A stretch of DNA of 64,000 nt from UBA1433 sp964581565 (lineage in GTDB: Bacteria; Bacillota; Clostridia; Eubacteriales; UBA1433): positions 434,001 through 498,000 of the forward strand of contig CAZOOZ010000001.1 in the NCBI GenBank assembly GCA_964581565.1, in the 5' to 3' direction. Position 1 is the stretch's first letter. Every line of letters begins with the position of its first letter. Both the position numbers and the translations under genes were made by a program. The notes beneath the pieces are model-generated. The model did not search any database and was not told the DNA's origin. It saw only the letters and a program-made list of their open reading frames with translations. This document shows positions 7,313 to 17,455 of the stretch, one piece after another.

Positions 7313-8144
7313 AAAGGCGAATACAATCTCGCCGATCTGTGTCGGGCTCGACACAATGCTTGAATATATACCAAAATACATACAAGATGAAGACAGTTCC
7401 ACTGAAGATAAATTATATAAATTCAACAAAATGATTATTGATGCGGTATCTTCGGACGTGGCTTGTTTTAAAGTGCAGATTGCTTTTTATGAAGCTTTGG
7501 GAATTGAAGGGTTAAAGGCTTATTCAAAAACGCTGAAGTATATAAGACAAAAGAATTGTATTGCGATTGCGGATGTAAAAAGAGGAGACATTTCGTCAAC
7601 TGCCAAAATGTATGCAAAGGCGCATTTTGAAGGTGACTTTGAAGCTGACTTTATTACGGTCAATGCTTATATGGGCCAGGACTCCGTCTCTCCCTATTAT
7701 GAATATATTCAAAATAATCAAAAGGGATTGTTTGTCTTGCTGAAAACATCAAATGCCTCTTCTAAAGATTTCCAAGATATTACAGTAGAGGGCAGAGCCT
7801 ATTATGAATTGGTTGCTCAAAAAATTAAGCAATGGGGAAGCGATTTTGTAGGCCAGAGCGGTTTTAGCAGCATAGGTGCTGTCGTGGGGCTTACATACCC
7901 AGATGAATTTAAAGAAATAGCAATGCTGATGCCTTCCACATTTTTTTTAATACCGGGATATGGTGCGCAGGGTGGCAGCGGGAAAGATATTGCTTCTGTG
8001 TTTAGAAATAAAATATGCGGAGTGATCAATTCTTCAAGAGGGTTAATTACAGCGCATAAAGGCAAATGTAATGATGAAGGGTTTACTGAGCACATCAGCA
8101 AGGCGGTGCTTGATATGAAGGAGGATATTTCAAAATGGCTATAG
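7290..8144 (+). CDS. pyrF: Orotidine 5'-phosphate decarboxylase
   Basis: A 284-residue OMP decarboxylase of the longer (type 2) form usual in Clostridia and mycobacteria. It makes UMP from OMP. The N-terminal SPICVGLDTMLEYIP and the catalytic block IADVKRGDISSTAKMYAKA (aspartate-lysine network) are clear; LIPGYGAQGG near the C-terminus is the phosphate loop. It overlaps the end of pyrC by 23 bases and is preceded by AAAGGAG. It overlaps pyrK by 10 bases. Confidence 0.96.
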   Translation: MIADKLYKKANTISPICVGLDTMLEYIPKYIQDEDSSTEDKLYKFNKMIIDAVSSDVACFKVQIAFYEALGIEGLKAYSKTLKYIRQKNCIAIADVKRGDISSTAKMYAKAHFEGDFEADFITVNAYMGQDSVSPYYEYIQNNQKGLFVLLKTSNASSKDFQDITVEGRAYYELVAQKIKQWGSDFVGQSGFSSIGAVVGLTYPDEFKEIAMLMPSTFFLIPGYGAQGGSGKDIASVFRNKICGVINSSRGLITAHKGKCNDEGFTEHISKAVLDMKEDISKWL

Positions 8145-8833
8145 TCATACAAAACACTCCGATTGCAAAAAATATCTATCGACTACGAGTAGACTGTAAT
8201 GATAACCTTAAAGCGGGACAGTTTTATATGCTGCGAGCCTGGGGAGATAATCTCACTTTTTCCCGGCCTATCAGTATTTGTGACAAGAAAGATGGTGAAG
8301 CAGTCTTTGTATACGAAGTAAAAGGAAGGGGAACAAAAATATTCTCATCTTTAAAAACAGGTGATAAAATAGAACTGATGGGGCCGAGGGGAAATGGGTT
8401 TGATGCAAACGCGAAACGCAGCGTTATCATAAGCGGAGGGGTAGGGATAGCTCCTCTTTTGCTACTTGCAAAACAATTGAAACTTAACGGAGCACACATC
8501 ACGGCTTTTTTGGGATACAGGGAGGAAGAATACCTCAAGGAAGAAATCAGCGGCTATTGTGACAGGGTCATAAGCCATACAGGTGGGTTTATTACAGATG
8601 TTATCGATGAATTCAATGTAGACAGTGTTTTTATATGTGGACCGGAAATGATGATGAAAAAAGCATATGAATTGTATAAAAATATCGGGTGTGAAATCTT
8701 TATATCTGTTGAGAGAAGAATGGCATGCGGTATCGGCGCATGTCTCGGATGCAATATAGCGACAAAAAGTGGAAATAAAAAAGTCTGCAGTGACGGGCCC
8801 GTGTTTAAAGCAAAGGATATATTTTATGAATAA
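8135..8833 (+). CDS. pyrK: Dihydroorotate dehydrogenase electron-transfer subunit
   Basis: A 232-residue PyrK of the ferredoxin-reductase family. It carries FAD and one [2Fe-2S] cluster and passes electrons from dihydroorotate oxidation to NAD. The FAD motif is FSRPISICD, the nucleotide-binding region GGVGIAPLLLLA, and the cluster cysteines lie in MACGIGACLGCNI plus a later VCSDGPVF. Its presence shows that the PyrD encoded next is the NAD-dependent type 1B. ATG follows GAAGGAGG within the end of pyrF. Confidence 0.95.
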   Translation: MAIVIQNTPIAKNIYRLRVDCNDNLKAGQFYMLRAWGDNLTFSRPISICDKKDGEAVFVYEVKGRGTKIFSSLKTGDKIELMGPRGNGFDANAKRSVIISGGVGIAPLLLLAKQLKLNGAHITAFLGYREEEYLKEEISGYCDRVISHTGGFITDVIDEFNVDSVFICGPEMMMKKAYELYKNIGCEIFISVERRMACGIGACLGCNIATKSGNKKVCSDGPVFKAKDIFYE

Positions 8834-9725
8834 ACTAAGTATTGATTTTTTGGATTTAAAATTAAAAAATCCAATCATAGCTGCATCAGGTACATTTGCA
8901 TTCGGAGAAGAACACGCCGAATTTTATGATATAAACTGCCTTGGAGGAATTTCCTTTAAGGGTTTGACTCTGAATAAAAAAGACGGTAATAGCGGAATCC
9001 GCATCTGGGAATGCGAAGCGGGTATGCTCAACAGCATCGGGCTCGAAAATCCGGGAATTTCTTCCTTTATCAAAAAATATAAAGAATACGCAAAAAATAT
9101 TCAAACAATAAAGATCATCAATATGGGTGGAAGCAACTTGGATGAATACACAAAAGGAGCGATAATGCTCAATAAGATCGATCTTGATATTTTGGAGCTG
9201 AATATCTCTTGCCCCAATGTAAAATCGGGAGGTATGGCTTTCGGAGTATGCGAAGATTCTGCGTATGAAGTTACAAAAGCAGTCAAACAAAAAAGCAGAC
9301 ATAAGGTCATGGTAAAATTATCGCCCAATGTAACCGATATTGCGGCTATAGCAAAAGCATGCGAAGAAGCGGGCGCCGATGCCTTGTCGCTTATCAATAC
9401 TGTTCAGGCGATGGCAGTTGATATAAAAAACAAAAAAGCCGTATTTGATAATGTGTATGCAGGGCTTTCGGGAGCATGCATTAAGCCTATAGCGCTGCGT
9501 ATGGTTCATCAGGTATCAAAAGCCGTAAAAATCCCTATTATGGGTATGGGAGGAGTCTATACTGTGCAAGATGTCTTAGAATTCATGATGGCTGGCGCTT
9601 CATGCGTTCAGGTAGGCACGGCAAATTTTATAGATCCTGTGAGGCTAAAGAGTATAATTAATGAGCTGGAACAATATTGTAAAGATGAAGATTTATATCT
9701 AAAAGATATTATAAATATAATTTGA
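8826..9725 (+). CDS. pyrD: Dihydroorotate dehydrogenase, type 1B catalytic subunit
   Basis: A 299-residue FMN-binding TIM barrel. It oxidises dihydroorotate to orotate together with PyrK. Typical blocks are LKNPIIAASGTFAFGEE, LNISCPNVKSGGMAFG with the catalytic cysteine region, VKLSPNVTDI, GLSGACIKPIALR, and the FMN-phosphate loop GMGGVYTVQDVLEFMMAGASCVQVGTA in parts. I start at ATG 8826, which overlaps the pyrK stop by 8 bases and gives the family's short N-terminus MNKLSIDFL. It reads on towards pyrE. Confidence 0.96.
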   Translation: MNKLSIDFLDLKLKNPIIAASGTFAFGEEHAEFYDINCLGGISFKGLTLNKKDGNSGIRIWECEAGMLNSIGLENPGISSFIKKYKEYAKNIQTIKIINMGGSNLDEYTKGAIMLNKIDLDILELNISCPNVKSGGMAFGVCEDSAYEVTKAVKQKSRHKVMVKLSPNVTDIAAIAKACEEAGADALSLINTVQAMAVDIKNKKAVFDNVYAGLSGACIKPIALRMVHQVSKAVKIPIMGMGGVYTVQDVLEFMMAGASCVQVGTANFIDPVRLKSIINELEQYCKDEDLYLKDIINII

Positions 9726-9738
9726 GAGGCAAATTTAT

Positions 9739-10320
9739 ATGAATGAAGATATTTTGCAAATATTAAATGAAACAGGCGCAGTACTGCGTGGACATTTTCT
9801 CTTATCGTCGGGCAAACACAGTAAAAGCTATGTCCAGTGCGCAAAATTATTGCGCTTTGCCGATAAAGCAGAAATAGTGCTCAAAAAAGCATTAGAAAAC
9901 CTCAAAGAAAAACCCGACATTATTGTAGGTCCGGCTATGGGTGGAGTTATTGTATCTTATGAAGTAGGAAGACAACTCGGCACAGAGGCCATATTTACAG
10001 AGCGCGTAGAGAACATCATGCAGCTTCGGCGTGGGTTTGAATTAAAAAAAGGAGCGAAAGTATTAATTACTGAAGATGTGCTCACAACAGGAAAATCAAC
10101 TTTGGAGACAATTAAAGCGTTGCATGAATACGAAAATGACATCGAAATTATCGGTGTGCTGTGCATTGTGAACAGAATCAGTGGCAAGGCGCCATTTGAT
10201 TATCCGATACACAGTGCAATACGTTTAAATATAGAAACATTTGAGGAAAGCGAGTGTCCGCTTTGTAAATCAGGAAGCCAGCCGGTAAAACCCGGAAGCA
10301 GAAAATTTAACAAGCAATAA
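9739..10320 (+). CDS. pyrE: Orotate phosphoribosyltransferase
   Basis: A 193-residue type I phosphoribosyltransferase joining orotate and PRPP to OMP. HFLLSSGKHSKSYVQCAK near residue 20 binds orotate; VGPAMGGVIVSYEVG is conserved, and VLITEDVLTTGKSTLE (about 107-122) is the PRPP-binding motif. GAGAGGC precedes ATG. The C-terminus ends with a CPLC pair and a basic tail. It lies between pyrD and carA in the operon. Confidence 0.95.
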   Translation: MNEDILQILNETGAVLRGHFLLSSGKHSKSYVQCAKLLRFADKAEIVLKKALENLKEKPDIIVGPAMGGVIVSYEVGRQLGTEAIFTERVENIMQLRRGFELKKGAKVLITEDVLTTGKSTLETIKALHEYENDIEIIGVLCIVNRISGKAPFDYPIHSAIRLNIETFEESECPLCKSGSQPVKPGSRKFNKQ

Positions 10321-10343
10321 GTGGCAAACCAACAGGAGGCAAT

Positions 10344-11411
10344 ATGAAAGTCTATTTATATTTAGAAAACGGAGTAAGTTTTGAAGGCAGTGGATTTGGA
10401 TATACAGACGAAGAAGTCGTTGGTGAAGTTGTTTTTAACACAGGAATGACTGGTTATCAGGAGGTTTTGACAGATCCGTCTTACTACGGACAAATCGTTT
10501 TGATGACATATCCTCTAATTGGCAATTATGGCATTAATTTAGACGATGGTCAATCAAAAAATCCAAAAGTAAGAGGATTTATCGTAAAAGAAATGTGTGA
10601 ATTTCCCAATAACTTCAGATATGAAATGAGTCTTAATGATTATTTATATGAAAATAAAATTTTTGGAATGCAGGGCTTGGATACGAGATATCTTACAAAA
10701 AACATACGCGATAAGGGCGTTATGAAAGGTATTTTGACAAAGCGCAAGATGGCAAAAGAAGAGGTGGATAAAATTCTTACTCCTTATAACAACAATGATG
10801 TTGTAGATAAAGTAAGCACAAAAAAACCTTACACAATAGGAGAAGGCCTGAATGTTGCGGTGATGGATTTTGGTATCAAACAAAATATATTAAATACATT
10901 TGCCCGAAAAGGATGCAAAATGACCGTCTTTCCTTATAATGCAACAGCCGAAGAAATTATGGCTATCAATCCTGATGGTATCTTCTTATCTAATGGGCCC
11001 GGAGATCCAAAGGATTTACAGGATAGTATTGAGACAATCAAAAAACTGATCGAGTTAAAGCCTGTTGTGGGCATCTGCCTTGGGCACCAGCTTCTGACGC
11101 TTGCACTGGGAGGAGATACGCAAAAATTAAAGTTTGGTCACAGAGGAAGCAATCATCCGGTTAAAGATTTAAGAAAAGACAGAGTATATATCACAAGTCA
11201 AAATCACGGCTATGTCACAACAAAAATACCCGATGATGTAGTCATAACGCATAAAAATATCAACGACGACAGTGTGGAAGGCATGAAACATAAATTGAAG
11301 AATATTTTTTCAGTGCAATATCATCCCGAAGCATGTCCCGGACCCGATGATTCCGAATATATTTTTGATGAAATGATTGAAACCATAAAAAGGGGGAATA
11401 AAAATGCCTAA
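10344..11411 (+). CDS. carA: Carbamoyl-phosphate synthase small (glutaminase) subunit
   Basis: A 355-residue subunit that hydrolyses glutamine and feeds ammonia to CarB. The N-terminal domain has VVFNTGMTGYQEVLTDPSY; the C-terminal class I amidotransferase domain has the nucleophile cysteine in VVGICLGHQLL (about residue 245) and the HPEA histidine-glutamate pair near residue 330. AGGAGG is in front of ATG. It overlaps carB by 8 bases. Since the operon is otherwise purely pyrimidine, this enzyme probably serves mainly that pathway, though arginine synthesis may share the product. Confidence 0.96.
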   Translation: MKVYLYLENGVSFEGSGFGYTDEEVVGEVVFNTGMTGYQEVLTDPSYYGQIVLMTYPLIGNYGINLDDGQSKNPKVRGFIVKEMCEFPNNFRYEMSLNDYLYENKIFGMQGLDTRYLTKNIRDKGVMKGILTKRKMAKEEVDKILTPYNNNDVVDKVSTKKPYTIGEGLNVAVMDFGIKQNILNTFARKGCKMTVFPYNATAEEIMAINPDGIFLSNGPGDPKDLQDSIETIKKLIELKPVVGICLGHQLLTLALGGDTQKLKFGHRGSNHPVKDLRKDRVYITSQNHGYVTTKIPDDVVITHKNINDDSVEGMKHKLKNIFSVQYHPEACPGPDDSEYIFDEMIETIKRGNKNA

Positions 11412-14400
11412 GGATACTACGATTAAGAAAGTGCTGATAATAGGTTCCGGGCCCATCGTAATAGGGCAGGCGGCTGAATTTGATTATTCTGGAACGCAGG
11501 CGTGTACGGCAATGCGTGAAGAAGGAGTAAAAACCGTCTTGGCAAATTCCAATCCTGCAACGATTATGACAGATACGGAAATAGCGGATGCAGTTTATAT
11601 TGAACCTTTGAATACCGAATATATTGAAAAAATAATACAACAAGACAGACCGGATGCAATTCTTGCGGGCATGGGAGGACAGACAGGGCTAAATCTTGCT
11701 GTTGATTTATATAAAAAAGGAATATTGGATAAATACAATGTGCGTGTGATCGGCACATCAATTGAATCGATCATTCAAGGGGAAGACAGAGATAGTTTTC
11801 GTCATTTAATGAAAAAAATCGGAGAGCCTATTATTGAAAGCCGTGTAGTCAATACCATAGAGGAAGGCTTTAAAGTAGCACGTAAAATTGGCTATCCGGT
11901 GGTTGTGCGCCCCGCCTATACGCTTGGTGGCACAGGTGGCGGCATCGCAGAAAACCCTACGGAGCTGGAAGAAATTTTAAAAAGCGGGCTCATGCTCAGT
12001 GTTGAAGGCCAAGTGTTGATTGAAAAAAGCATTAAAGGCTGGAAAGAAGTGGAGTATGAAGTCATGCGGGATGCCAAAGGCAACTGCATTACCGTGTGTA
12101 ACATGGAAAACATTGATCCTGTAGGCATACATACAGGGGATAGTATTGTTGTTGCGCCAAGCCAGACGCTAAGTGATAAAGAATATCAGATGCTGCGAAC
12201 AGCGTCGCTCAATATTATTAATGCTGCAAGGATTATTGGTGGATGCAATGTGCAGTTTGCACTCAATCCGCTGAGTTTTGAATATGCGGTCATAGAGATC
12301 AATCCGCGTGTAAGCCGTTCATCGGCCCTTGCGTCTAAAGCAACAGGGTATCCAATTGCAAAAATTGCGGCAAAACTTGCTTTAGGTTATGGACTTGATG
12401 AAGTCATTAACGCGGTAACAAAGAAAACTTATGCATGTTTCGAACCTACTCTTGATTATGTTGTCGTTAAAATCCCTAAATGGCCGTTTGATAAATTTGA
12501 ATCCGACAAAAAACTTCTCGGTACAAGAATGATGGCCACAGGCGAGACAATGGCTATTGGCTCCAACTTTGAACAAGCTCTTTTAAAAGCTGTTCGATCA
12601 CTAGAAATCGGTTCTTTTTCACTTCGTCATAAACCATCTGAGCAGCGCACTTTGGAAGAACTAAAAAACAGAATCATTCATCCCGATGATGAGAGAATTT
12701 TTGATATTGCTGAAATGCTGAGAAGAAAATACAGTCAGGATAAAATTGCACAAATCACAGGAATTGATCAGTTTTTTATAAAAAAAATCAAAGGCATTGT
12801 GGAATATGAAGAAATGCTTGCGAGAATATCTATAGAAGATTTAGACGAAGAGGTATTAAAAACACTTAAAAAGCGCGGATTTGCCGATCGCGGTATTGCA
12901 GAAATCATGTCTGTAAAAGAGGAAGAGATTTTTAATTTAAGAAAAAAATATAATATTATTCCTACCTATAAACTTGTCGATACATGTGCGGCCGAGTTTG
13001 AAGCAGTGTCTCCGTATTACTACTCAACTTATGATGAATATGATGAAAATGTAATCAGCAATAACAAAAAAGTAATCGTCGTGGGGAGCGGTCCGATACG
13101 AATCGGACAAGGTATTGAATTTGATTATTGCAGTGTGCACAGCGTGTTCACATTGCGCAAACAAGGCATAGAAGCCATTGTTATCAATAATAATCCCGAA
13201 ACGGTCAGTACTGATTTCGATATTTCGGATAAACTTTATTTTGAACCGCTTACGGAAGAAGATTTTTATAACATTATCGAAAAAGAAAAACCATATGGCG
13301 TCATTTTGCAGTTTGGCGGTCAGACAGCGATAAAGTTAGCTAATTTTTGTACAAAAAAAAATATACCGATTATCGGAACACAGCCTAAGAGTATAGATGC
13401 AGCGGAAGATAGGGAAAAATTTGAAGAAATACTAGAAGAATTAAATATAAAACGACCGAAAGGCAAGGGCGTATGGTCACTGGAGGCTGGAATTGAAGCA
13501 GCCGAAGAAATAGGGTACCCTGTACTGGTGCGTCCTTCTTATGTTCTTGGCGGCAGAGGCATGGAGATATGCTATCAGAAAGATCAGCTAATTAAATATC
13601 TTTCAGAAGCATTCAATTTTGACAGCGAGAATCCGGTTTTAATAGATAAGTATTTATATGGCACCGAGCTTGAAGTAGATGCGGTGTGTGACGGAGAGGA
13701 TGTATTGATTCCCGGCATTATGAAACATTTGGAAAAAGCCGGTGTGCATTCGGGAGACAGCATAACGATTTACCCACCTCTCGGCGTCAGCGAAGAAATC
13801 AAGGAAAAAATTTATGATTATACAAAGCGGATCGCAACGAAGATGGAAGTTGTCGGAATCATCAATATTCAGTTTGTTGAATTTGAAAATGAACTTTATA
13901 TTATAGAAGTCAATCCTCGCTCAAGCAGAACCGTGCCATATATCAGTAAAATATCAGGATTGCCTATTATACCTCTTGCTGTGCGTGTGTCATTAGGTGA
14001 AAAATTAAAAGATATGAAATGCGGAACGGGTATTTATCCGGAATCCAAGCTTTTCGGCATCAAAATACCAGTTTTCTCAACTGAAAAAATACCTGGCATA
14101 GAAGCCGTGCTCGGACCGCAAATGCGCTCAACCGGAGAAGTTATGGGAGTAGCTGAAGAATATGAAGATGCACTCTATAAAGGGTTGTGTGCCGCGGGGA
14201 CAGATCTTGCGAAACTGAAACATAAGATTTTAGTCACGCTGAATAACAAAGATAAAAAACAATTCATGCCGGTAATCGCGCAGCTTGCTGATGCAGGCTT
14301 TGAAATATTAGCAACAGAGGGCACGGCGAAATCGCTTAAAGAATATGGCGTGAAAGCTAAAATTATTAATAAATTGGGTGAGAAAAAACCAACGATCATG

Positions 14401-14631
14401 GATTTAATTATCAACAGAGATATCAATATTATTATCAATACGCCTGAAAAAACAGAACATTCGCGTTCAGATGCGTTTAAGATGAGAAGAGCAGCTATAG
14501 AAAGCAAAGTAGAAGTAACGACTACGCTTGAAAAAGCGCATGAAATTGCAAAACTTTTGTTTGATAAAGTGAATCATAAAACTCAATTTGTATATGATAT
14601 ATGTAAATTATATTATAAAAAGGATGAATAA
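11404..14631 (+). CDS. carB: Carbamoyl-phosphate synthase large subunit
   Basis: A 1075-residue enzyme, full length. Two homologous ATP-grasp halves are visible: the first begins KKVLIIGSGPIVIGQAAEFDYSG near residue 7, the second KKVIVVGSGPIRIGQGIEFDY near 556. Each carries the VRPAYTLGG / VRPSYVLGG ATP-grasp block. A C-terminal MGS-like domain (about 930-1075, NKDKKQFMPVIAQLADAGFEILATEGTA) is the site of allosteric control in the family. The stop codon directly touches the ATG of the peptidase gene, so the peptidase is probably the last gene of the transcript. Confidence 0.97.
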   Translation: MPKDTTIKKVLIIGSGPIVIGQAAEFDYSGTQACTAMREEGVKTVLANSNPATIMTDTEIADAVYIEPLNTEYIEKIIQQDRPDAILAGMGGQTGLNLAVDLYKKGILDKYNVRVIGTSIESIIQGEDRDSFRHLMKKIGEPIIESRVVNTIEEGFKVARKIGYPVVVRPAYTLGGTGGGIAENPTELEEILKSGLMLSVEGQVLIEKSIKGWKEVEYEVMRDAKGNCITVCNMENIDPVGIHTGDSIVVAPSQTLSDKEYQMLRTASLNIINAARIIGGCNVQFALNPLSFEYAVIEINPRVSRSSALASKATGYPIAKIAAKLALGYGLDEVINAVTKKTYACFEPTLDYVVVKIPKWPFDKFESDKKLLGTRMMATGETMAIGSNFEQALLKAVRSLEIGSFSLRHKPSEQRTLEELKNRIIHPDDERIFDIAEMLRRKYSQDKIAQITGIDQFFIKKIKGIVEYEEMLARISIEDLDEEVLKTLKKRGFADRGIAEIMSVKEEEIFNLRKKYNIIPTYKLVDTCAAEFEAVSPYYYSTYDEYDENVISNNKKVIVVGSGPIRIGQGIEFDYCSVHSVFTLRKQGIEAIVINNNPETVSTDFDISDKLYFEPLTEEDFYNIIEKEKPYGVILQFGGQTAIKLANFCTKKNIPIIGTQPKSIDAAEDREKFEEILEELNIKRPKGKGVWSLEAGIEAAEEIGYPVLVRPSYVLGGRGMEICYQKDQLIKYLSEAFNFDSENPVLIDKYLYGTELEVDAVCDGEDVLIPGIMKHLEKAGVHSGDSITIYPPLGVSEEIKEKIYDYTKRIATKMEVVGIINIQFVEFENELYIIEVNPRSSRTVPYISKISGLPIIPLAVRVSLGEKLKDMKCGTGIYPESKLFGIKIPVFSTEKIPGIEAVLGPQMRSTGEVMGVAEEYEDALYKGLCAAGTDLAKLKHKILVTLNNKDKKQFMPVIAQLADAGFEILATEGTAKSLKEYGVKAKIINKLGEKKPTIMDLIINRDINIIINTPEKTEHSRSDAFKMRRAAIESKVEVTTTLEKAHEIAKLLFDKVNHKTQFVYDICKLYYKKDE

Positions 14632-16017
14632 ATGGAATTTGCCAATGCAATTATTAAATATAAGGACGATATCATCAGAGATGTGCAAAGATTGGTTCGC
14701 ATTAAGAGTGTGGACGATACGCCGCAGGAAGGGATGCCTTTTGGAAAAGGTATTTCAGATGCCTTAAACGAAGCGCTTCAAATAAGCAGAGAGCTGGGGT
14801 TTTCTGCGCATAATCTGGATGGGTACGCAGGCTATGCCGAGGCAGGACAGGGAGAAGAAGTCGTCGGGATCCTTGTGCATTTGGATGTTGTTCCGGAAGG
14901 AGAGGGTTGGGAAGTTGACCCCTACGCAGCCATTATTAATGATGGGAAAATATACGGCAGAGGAACAAGCGATGATAAAGCGCCGGCGGTCGCGAGCTTA
15001 TATGCATTGAAAGCTGTTTTAGACAGCGGCGCAAAATTAAGCAAGCGTGTTCGCGTGATCTTTGGAACAAATGAAGAAAAAAACTGTGAAGGCATACAAT
15101 ACTATGTGAAAAAAGAAGGCCATGTAGATACGGGTTTTACACCGGATGCGAATTTTCCTTTAATACATGGAGAGAAGGCAATTATGCAAGGAAATTTTAT
15201 CTTTGCAGACAATGGGCCGAAAAATGCTCCCTATTTAATTGATATAAAAGGCGGCAGCGCAGTGAATATGGTTGCCGATCAATGTGAGGCAACATTATGT
15301 ATTGCAGATGAGCATAAACTATTGAAGCAATTTGATGATTATTTAAAGAAAAATGCGATAGAAGGGCAGCATAGCAAAGCAGACCAAACTATAATACTGA
15401 AGATCTTCGGTAAATCCTCTCATGGAAGCAGGCCGGAAGAAGGAATAAATGCTATCAGCCATATGGCATGTTTTTTAAGCAGAATTGAATTGAATCATGG
15501 GGCGGAATTTGCTGCAGCATATTGTAAAAAAATAGGATTTGCGGCAAGCGGAGAAAACATGCAGCTTGATATGAAAGACGAGTTCGGGAGCTTGACATTT
15601 TGTGTGGGGACGGTTAAGATGGAAAATGATGATATCATCATCAGCAGTGATATCCGTTATCCAATCACCGTAAAAAAGAATGTTGTTACAAGTAAAATCA
15701 CAGATGCTTTAAAAAACACAAATATTAAATACAAGCTGGAGCATTTTAAAGATGCGATTTATATAGAAAAAGATTCTTATCTTGTGAAAATATTAATGGA
15801 GGCTTATATAGAAGTAACGAAAGATACAAACAGCAAACCCTTTACAATTGGTGGCGGCACATATGCCAGAGCAATGAAAAATATCTTGGGATTCGGGATG
15901 CTGTTTTACGGGGAAAAGGATACCATGCATAAAAAAAATGAATATGTAAAAATAGAAAGTTTACTGAAAGCGGCTATTATTTATGCCGAAGCGATTTATC
16001 GGTTGGCAGTGCAGTAA
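14632..16017 (+). CDS. pepV: M20 family dipeptidase, PepV-like
   Basis: A 461-residue zinc peptidase of the PepV/Sapep type (peptidase family M20). Metal-binding motifs are GILVHLDVVPEGEGW and YGRGTSDDKAPAVASLYAL; the catalytic glutamate lies in FGTNEEKNCEGIQYY. HGSRPEEGINAI belongs to the lid domain, and TIGGGTYARAM near the C-terminus provides the last histidine-region contact. Such enzymes cleave dipeptides from the N-terminus. Its ATG follows the carB stop without a gap, with only a GGATGA-like ribosome binding site. Why it should be joined to the pyr operon is not clear. Confidence 0.9.
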   Translation: MEFANAIIKYKDDIIRDVQRLVRIKSVDDTPQEGMPFGKGISDALNEALQISRELGFSAHNLDGYAGYAEAGQGEEVVGILVHLDVVPEGEGWEVDPYAAIINDGKIYGRGTSDDKAPAVASLYALKAVLDSGAKLSKRVRVIFGTNEEKNCEGIQYYVKKEGHVDTGFTPDANFPLIHGEKAIMQGNFIFADNGPKNAPYLIDIKGGSAVNMVADQCEATLCIADEHKLLKQFDDYLKKNAIEGQHSKADQTIILKIFGKSSHGSRPEEGINAISHMACFLSRIELNHGAEFAAAYCKKIGFAASGENMQLDMKDEFGSLTFCVGTVKMENDDIIISSDIRYPITVKKNVVTSKITDALKNTNIKYKLEHFKDAIYIEKDSYLVKILMEAYIEVTKDTNSKPFTIGGGTYARAMKNILGFGMLFYGEKDTMHKKNEYVKIESLLKAAIIYAEAIYRLAVQ

Positions 16018-16032
16018 ACTTAAGGAGATACA

Positions 16033-17424
16033 ATGTACGTAGATATCAGTAATATTTATTTTAATGCAGATAAATATAGCGGACAGCATATTTTAATAAA
16101 AGGTTGGATACGAACACTGCGTACATCCAACGCGTTTGGATTTATGGAAATAAACGACGGAACGTGTTTTAAAAATCTTCAAATAGTTATTGAAAAAGAT
16201 AATGTAGATAATTTTGATACAGTTAGTAAATACACAATCAGTACTGCAGTCGAAATAGAGGGCAAGCTTATTCTAACACCTCAAAATAAGCAGCCGTTTG
16301 AATTAATTGCAGAAACAATTTCTCTGGCGGCGGCAAGTAAGGCCGATTATCCTCTTCAAAAAAAGAGACACACTTTCGAATATTTAAGGGAAATAGCACA
16401 TCTGCGTCCGCGTTCGAATACATTTTCAGCCATCTTTCGTGCGCGTTCTGTTCTGGCTTATGCCGTACACAAATATTTTAATGAAAAAGGCTTTGTATAT
16501 GTCAATACGCCAATCATAACGGCAAGCGATTGTGAAGGCGCAGGGGAAATGTTTCGTGTCACTACTTTGGATATGGATCACTTAGCGTTTAATCAGTATA
16601 ATGAAATAGATTATTCAAATGACTTTTTTGCTAGAGAAGCATATCTCACAGTGAGTGGGCAATTGCAAGCGGAAGCCTATGCTCTTTCATTTAAAAAAGT
16701 ATATACCTTTGGACCAACATTCAGAGCAGAAAATTCGAATACGACGCGTCATGCGGCAGAATTTTGGATGATTGAGCCGGAAGTTGCTTTTGCCGATATT
16801 TTTGACAACATGAAATTGGCCGAAAATTTGATAAAATATCTTATAAGCTACATGCTGAAAAATTGCAGTACCGAAATGGATTTTTTCAACAGTTTTATTG
16901 ATAAAGGCTTGAAAGAAAGACTTTTAAATATTGTTCGATCTGATTTTGAATGTATTACTTATACAAAGGCCGTGGAACTGCTGCATCAAGCAGGCAGGCA
17001 ATTTGATTATGAAGTAAAATGGGGCTGTGATTTGCAAACAGAGCACGAGAGATATATCACAGAAGAAATCTATAAAAAGCCCGTATTTGTGATTGATTAT
17101 CCTAAAGATATTAAGGCTTTTTATATGAGGAGAAACGATGATGGCGGCACAGTGGCCGCGATGGATTTGCTAGTACCGGGAGTGGGCGAAATTATAGGTG
17201 GCAGTCAAAGAGAAGAAAGATTTGATGTACTTGTTGATGCGATGCAAAATGTGGGCATCGCCCGAGAAAATATGCAATGGTATTTAGATTTAAGACGTTA
17301 TGGAGGATGCGTGCATTCAGGTTTTGGTCTCGGGTTTGAAAGATTACTGATGTATATCACGGGTATGAAGAATATAAGAGATATTATTCCGTTCCCAAGA
17401 ACGGTTAATAATGCAGAATTTTAA
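16033..17424 (+). CDS. asnS: Asparaginyl-tRNA synthetase
   Basis: A 463-residue class II synthetase charging tRNA-Asn with asparagine. The N-terminal OB-fold anticodon-binding domain (about residues 18-100) has IKGWIRTLR and FMEINDGT; the catalytic domain starts at LRPRSNTFSAIFRARS, with motif 2 FGPTFRAENSNTTRHAAEFWMIEPE and motif 3 GFGLGFERLLMYITG. The AAEFWMIEPE block is the asparaginyl rather than aspartyl form. AAGGAG precedes ATG. A tRNA-Asn gene is in the same window at 46798. No T-box leader is visible in the 15-base gap upstream. Confidence 0.96.
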   Translation: MYVDISNIYFNADKYSGQHILIKGWIRTLRTSNAFGFMEINDGTCFKNLQIVIEKDNVDNFDTVSKYTISTAVEIEGKLILTPQNKQPFELIAETISLAAASKADYPLQKKRHTFEYLREIAHLRPRSNTFSAIFRARSVLAYAVHKYFNEKGFVYVNTPIITASDCEGAGEMFRVTTLDMDHLAFNQYNEIDYSNDFFAREAYLTVSGQLQAEAYALSFKKVYTFGPTFRAENSNTTRHAAEFWMIEPEVAFADIFDNMKLAENLIKYLISYMLKNCSTEMDFFNSFIDKGLKERLLNIVRSDFECITYTKAVELLHQAGRQFDYEVKWGCDLQTEHERYITEEIYKKPVFVIDYPKDIKAFYMRRNDDGGTVAAMDLLVPGVGEIIGGSQREERFDVLVDAMQNVGIARENMQWYLDLRRYGGCVHSGFGLGFERLLMYITGMKNIRDIIPFPRTVNNAEF

Positions 17425-17455
17425 ATTCTGGAAATAAATTTTGGAGGTTACGCTA

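Noticed and set aside
8462..8878. Minus-strand frames inside pyrK and pyrD
   Set aside because: They lie opposite strongly conserved genes and show no protein features.
16018..16032. T-box riboswitch before asnS
   Set aside because: The gap to the preceding gene is only 15 bases, too short for a T-box leader.
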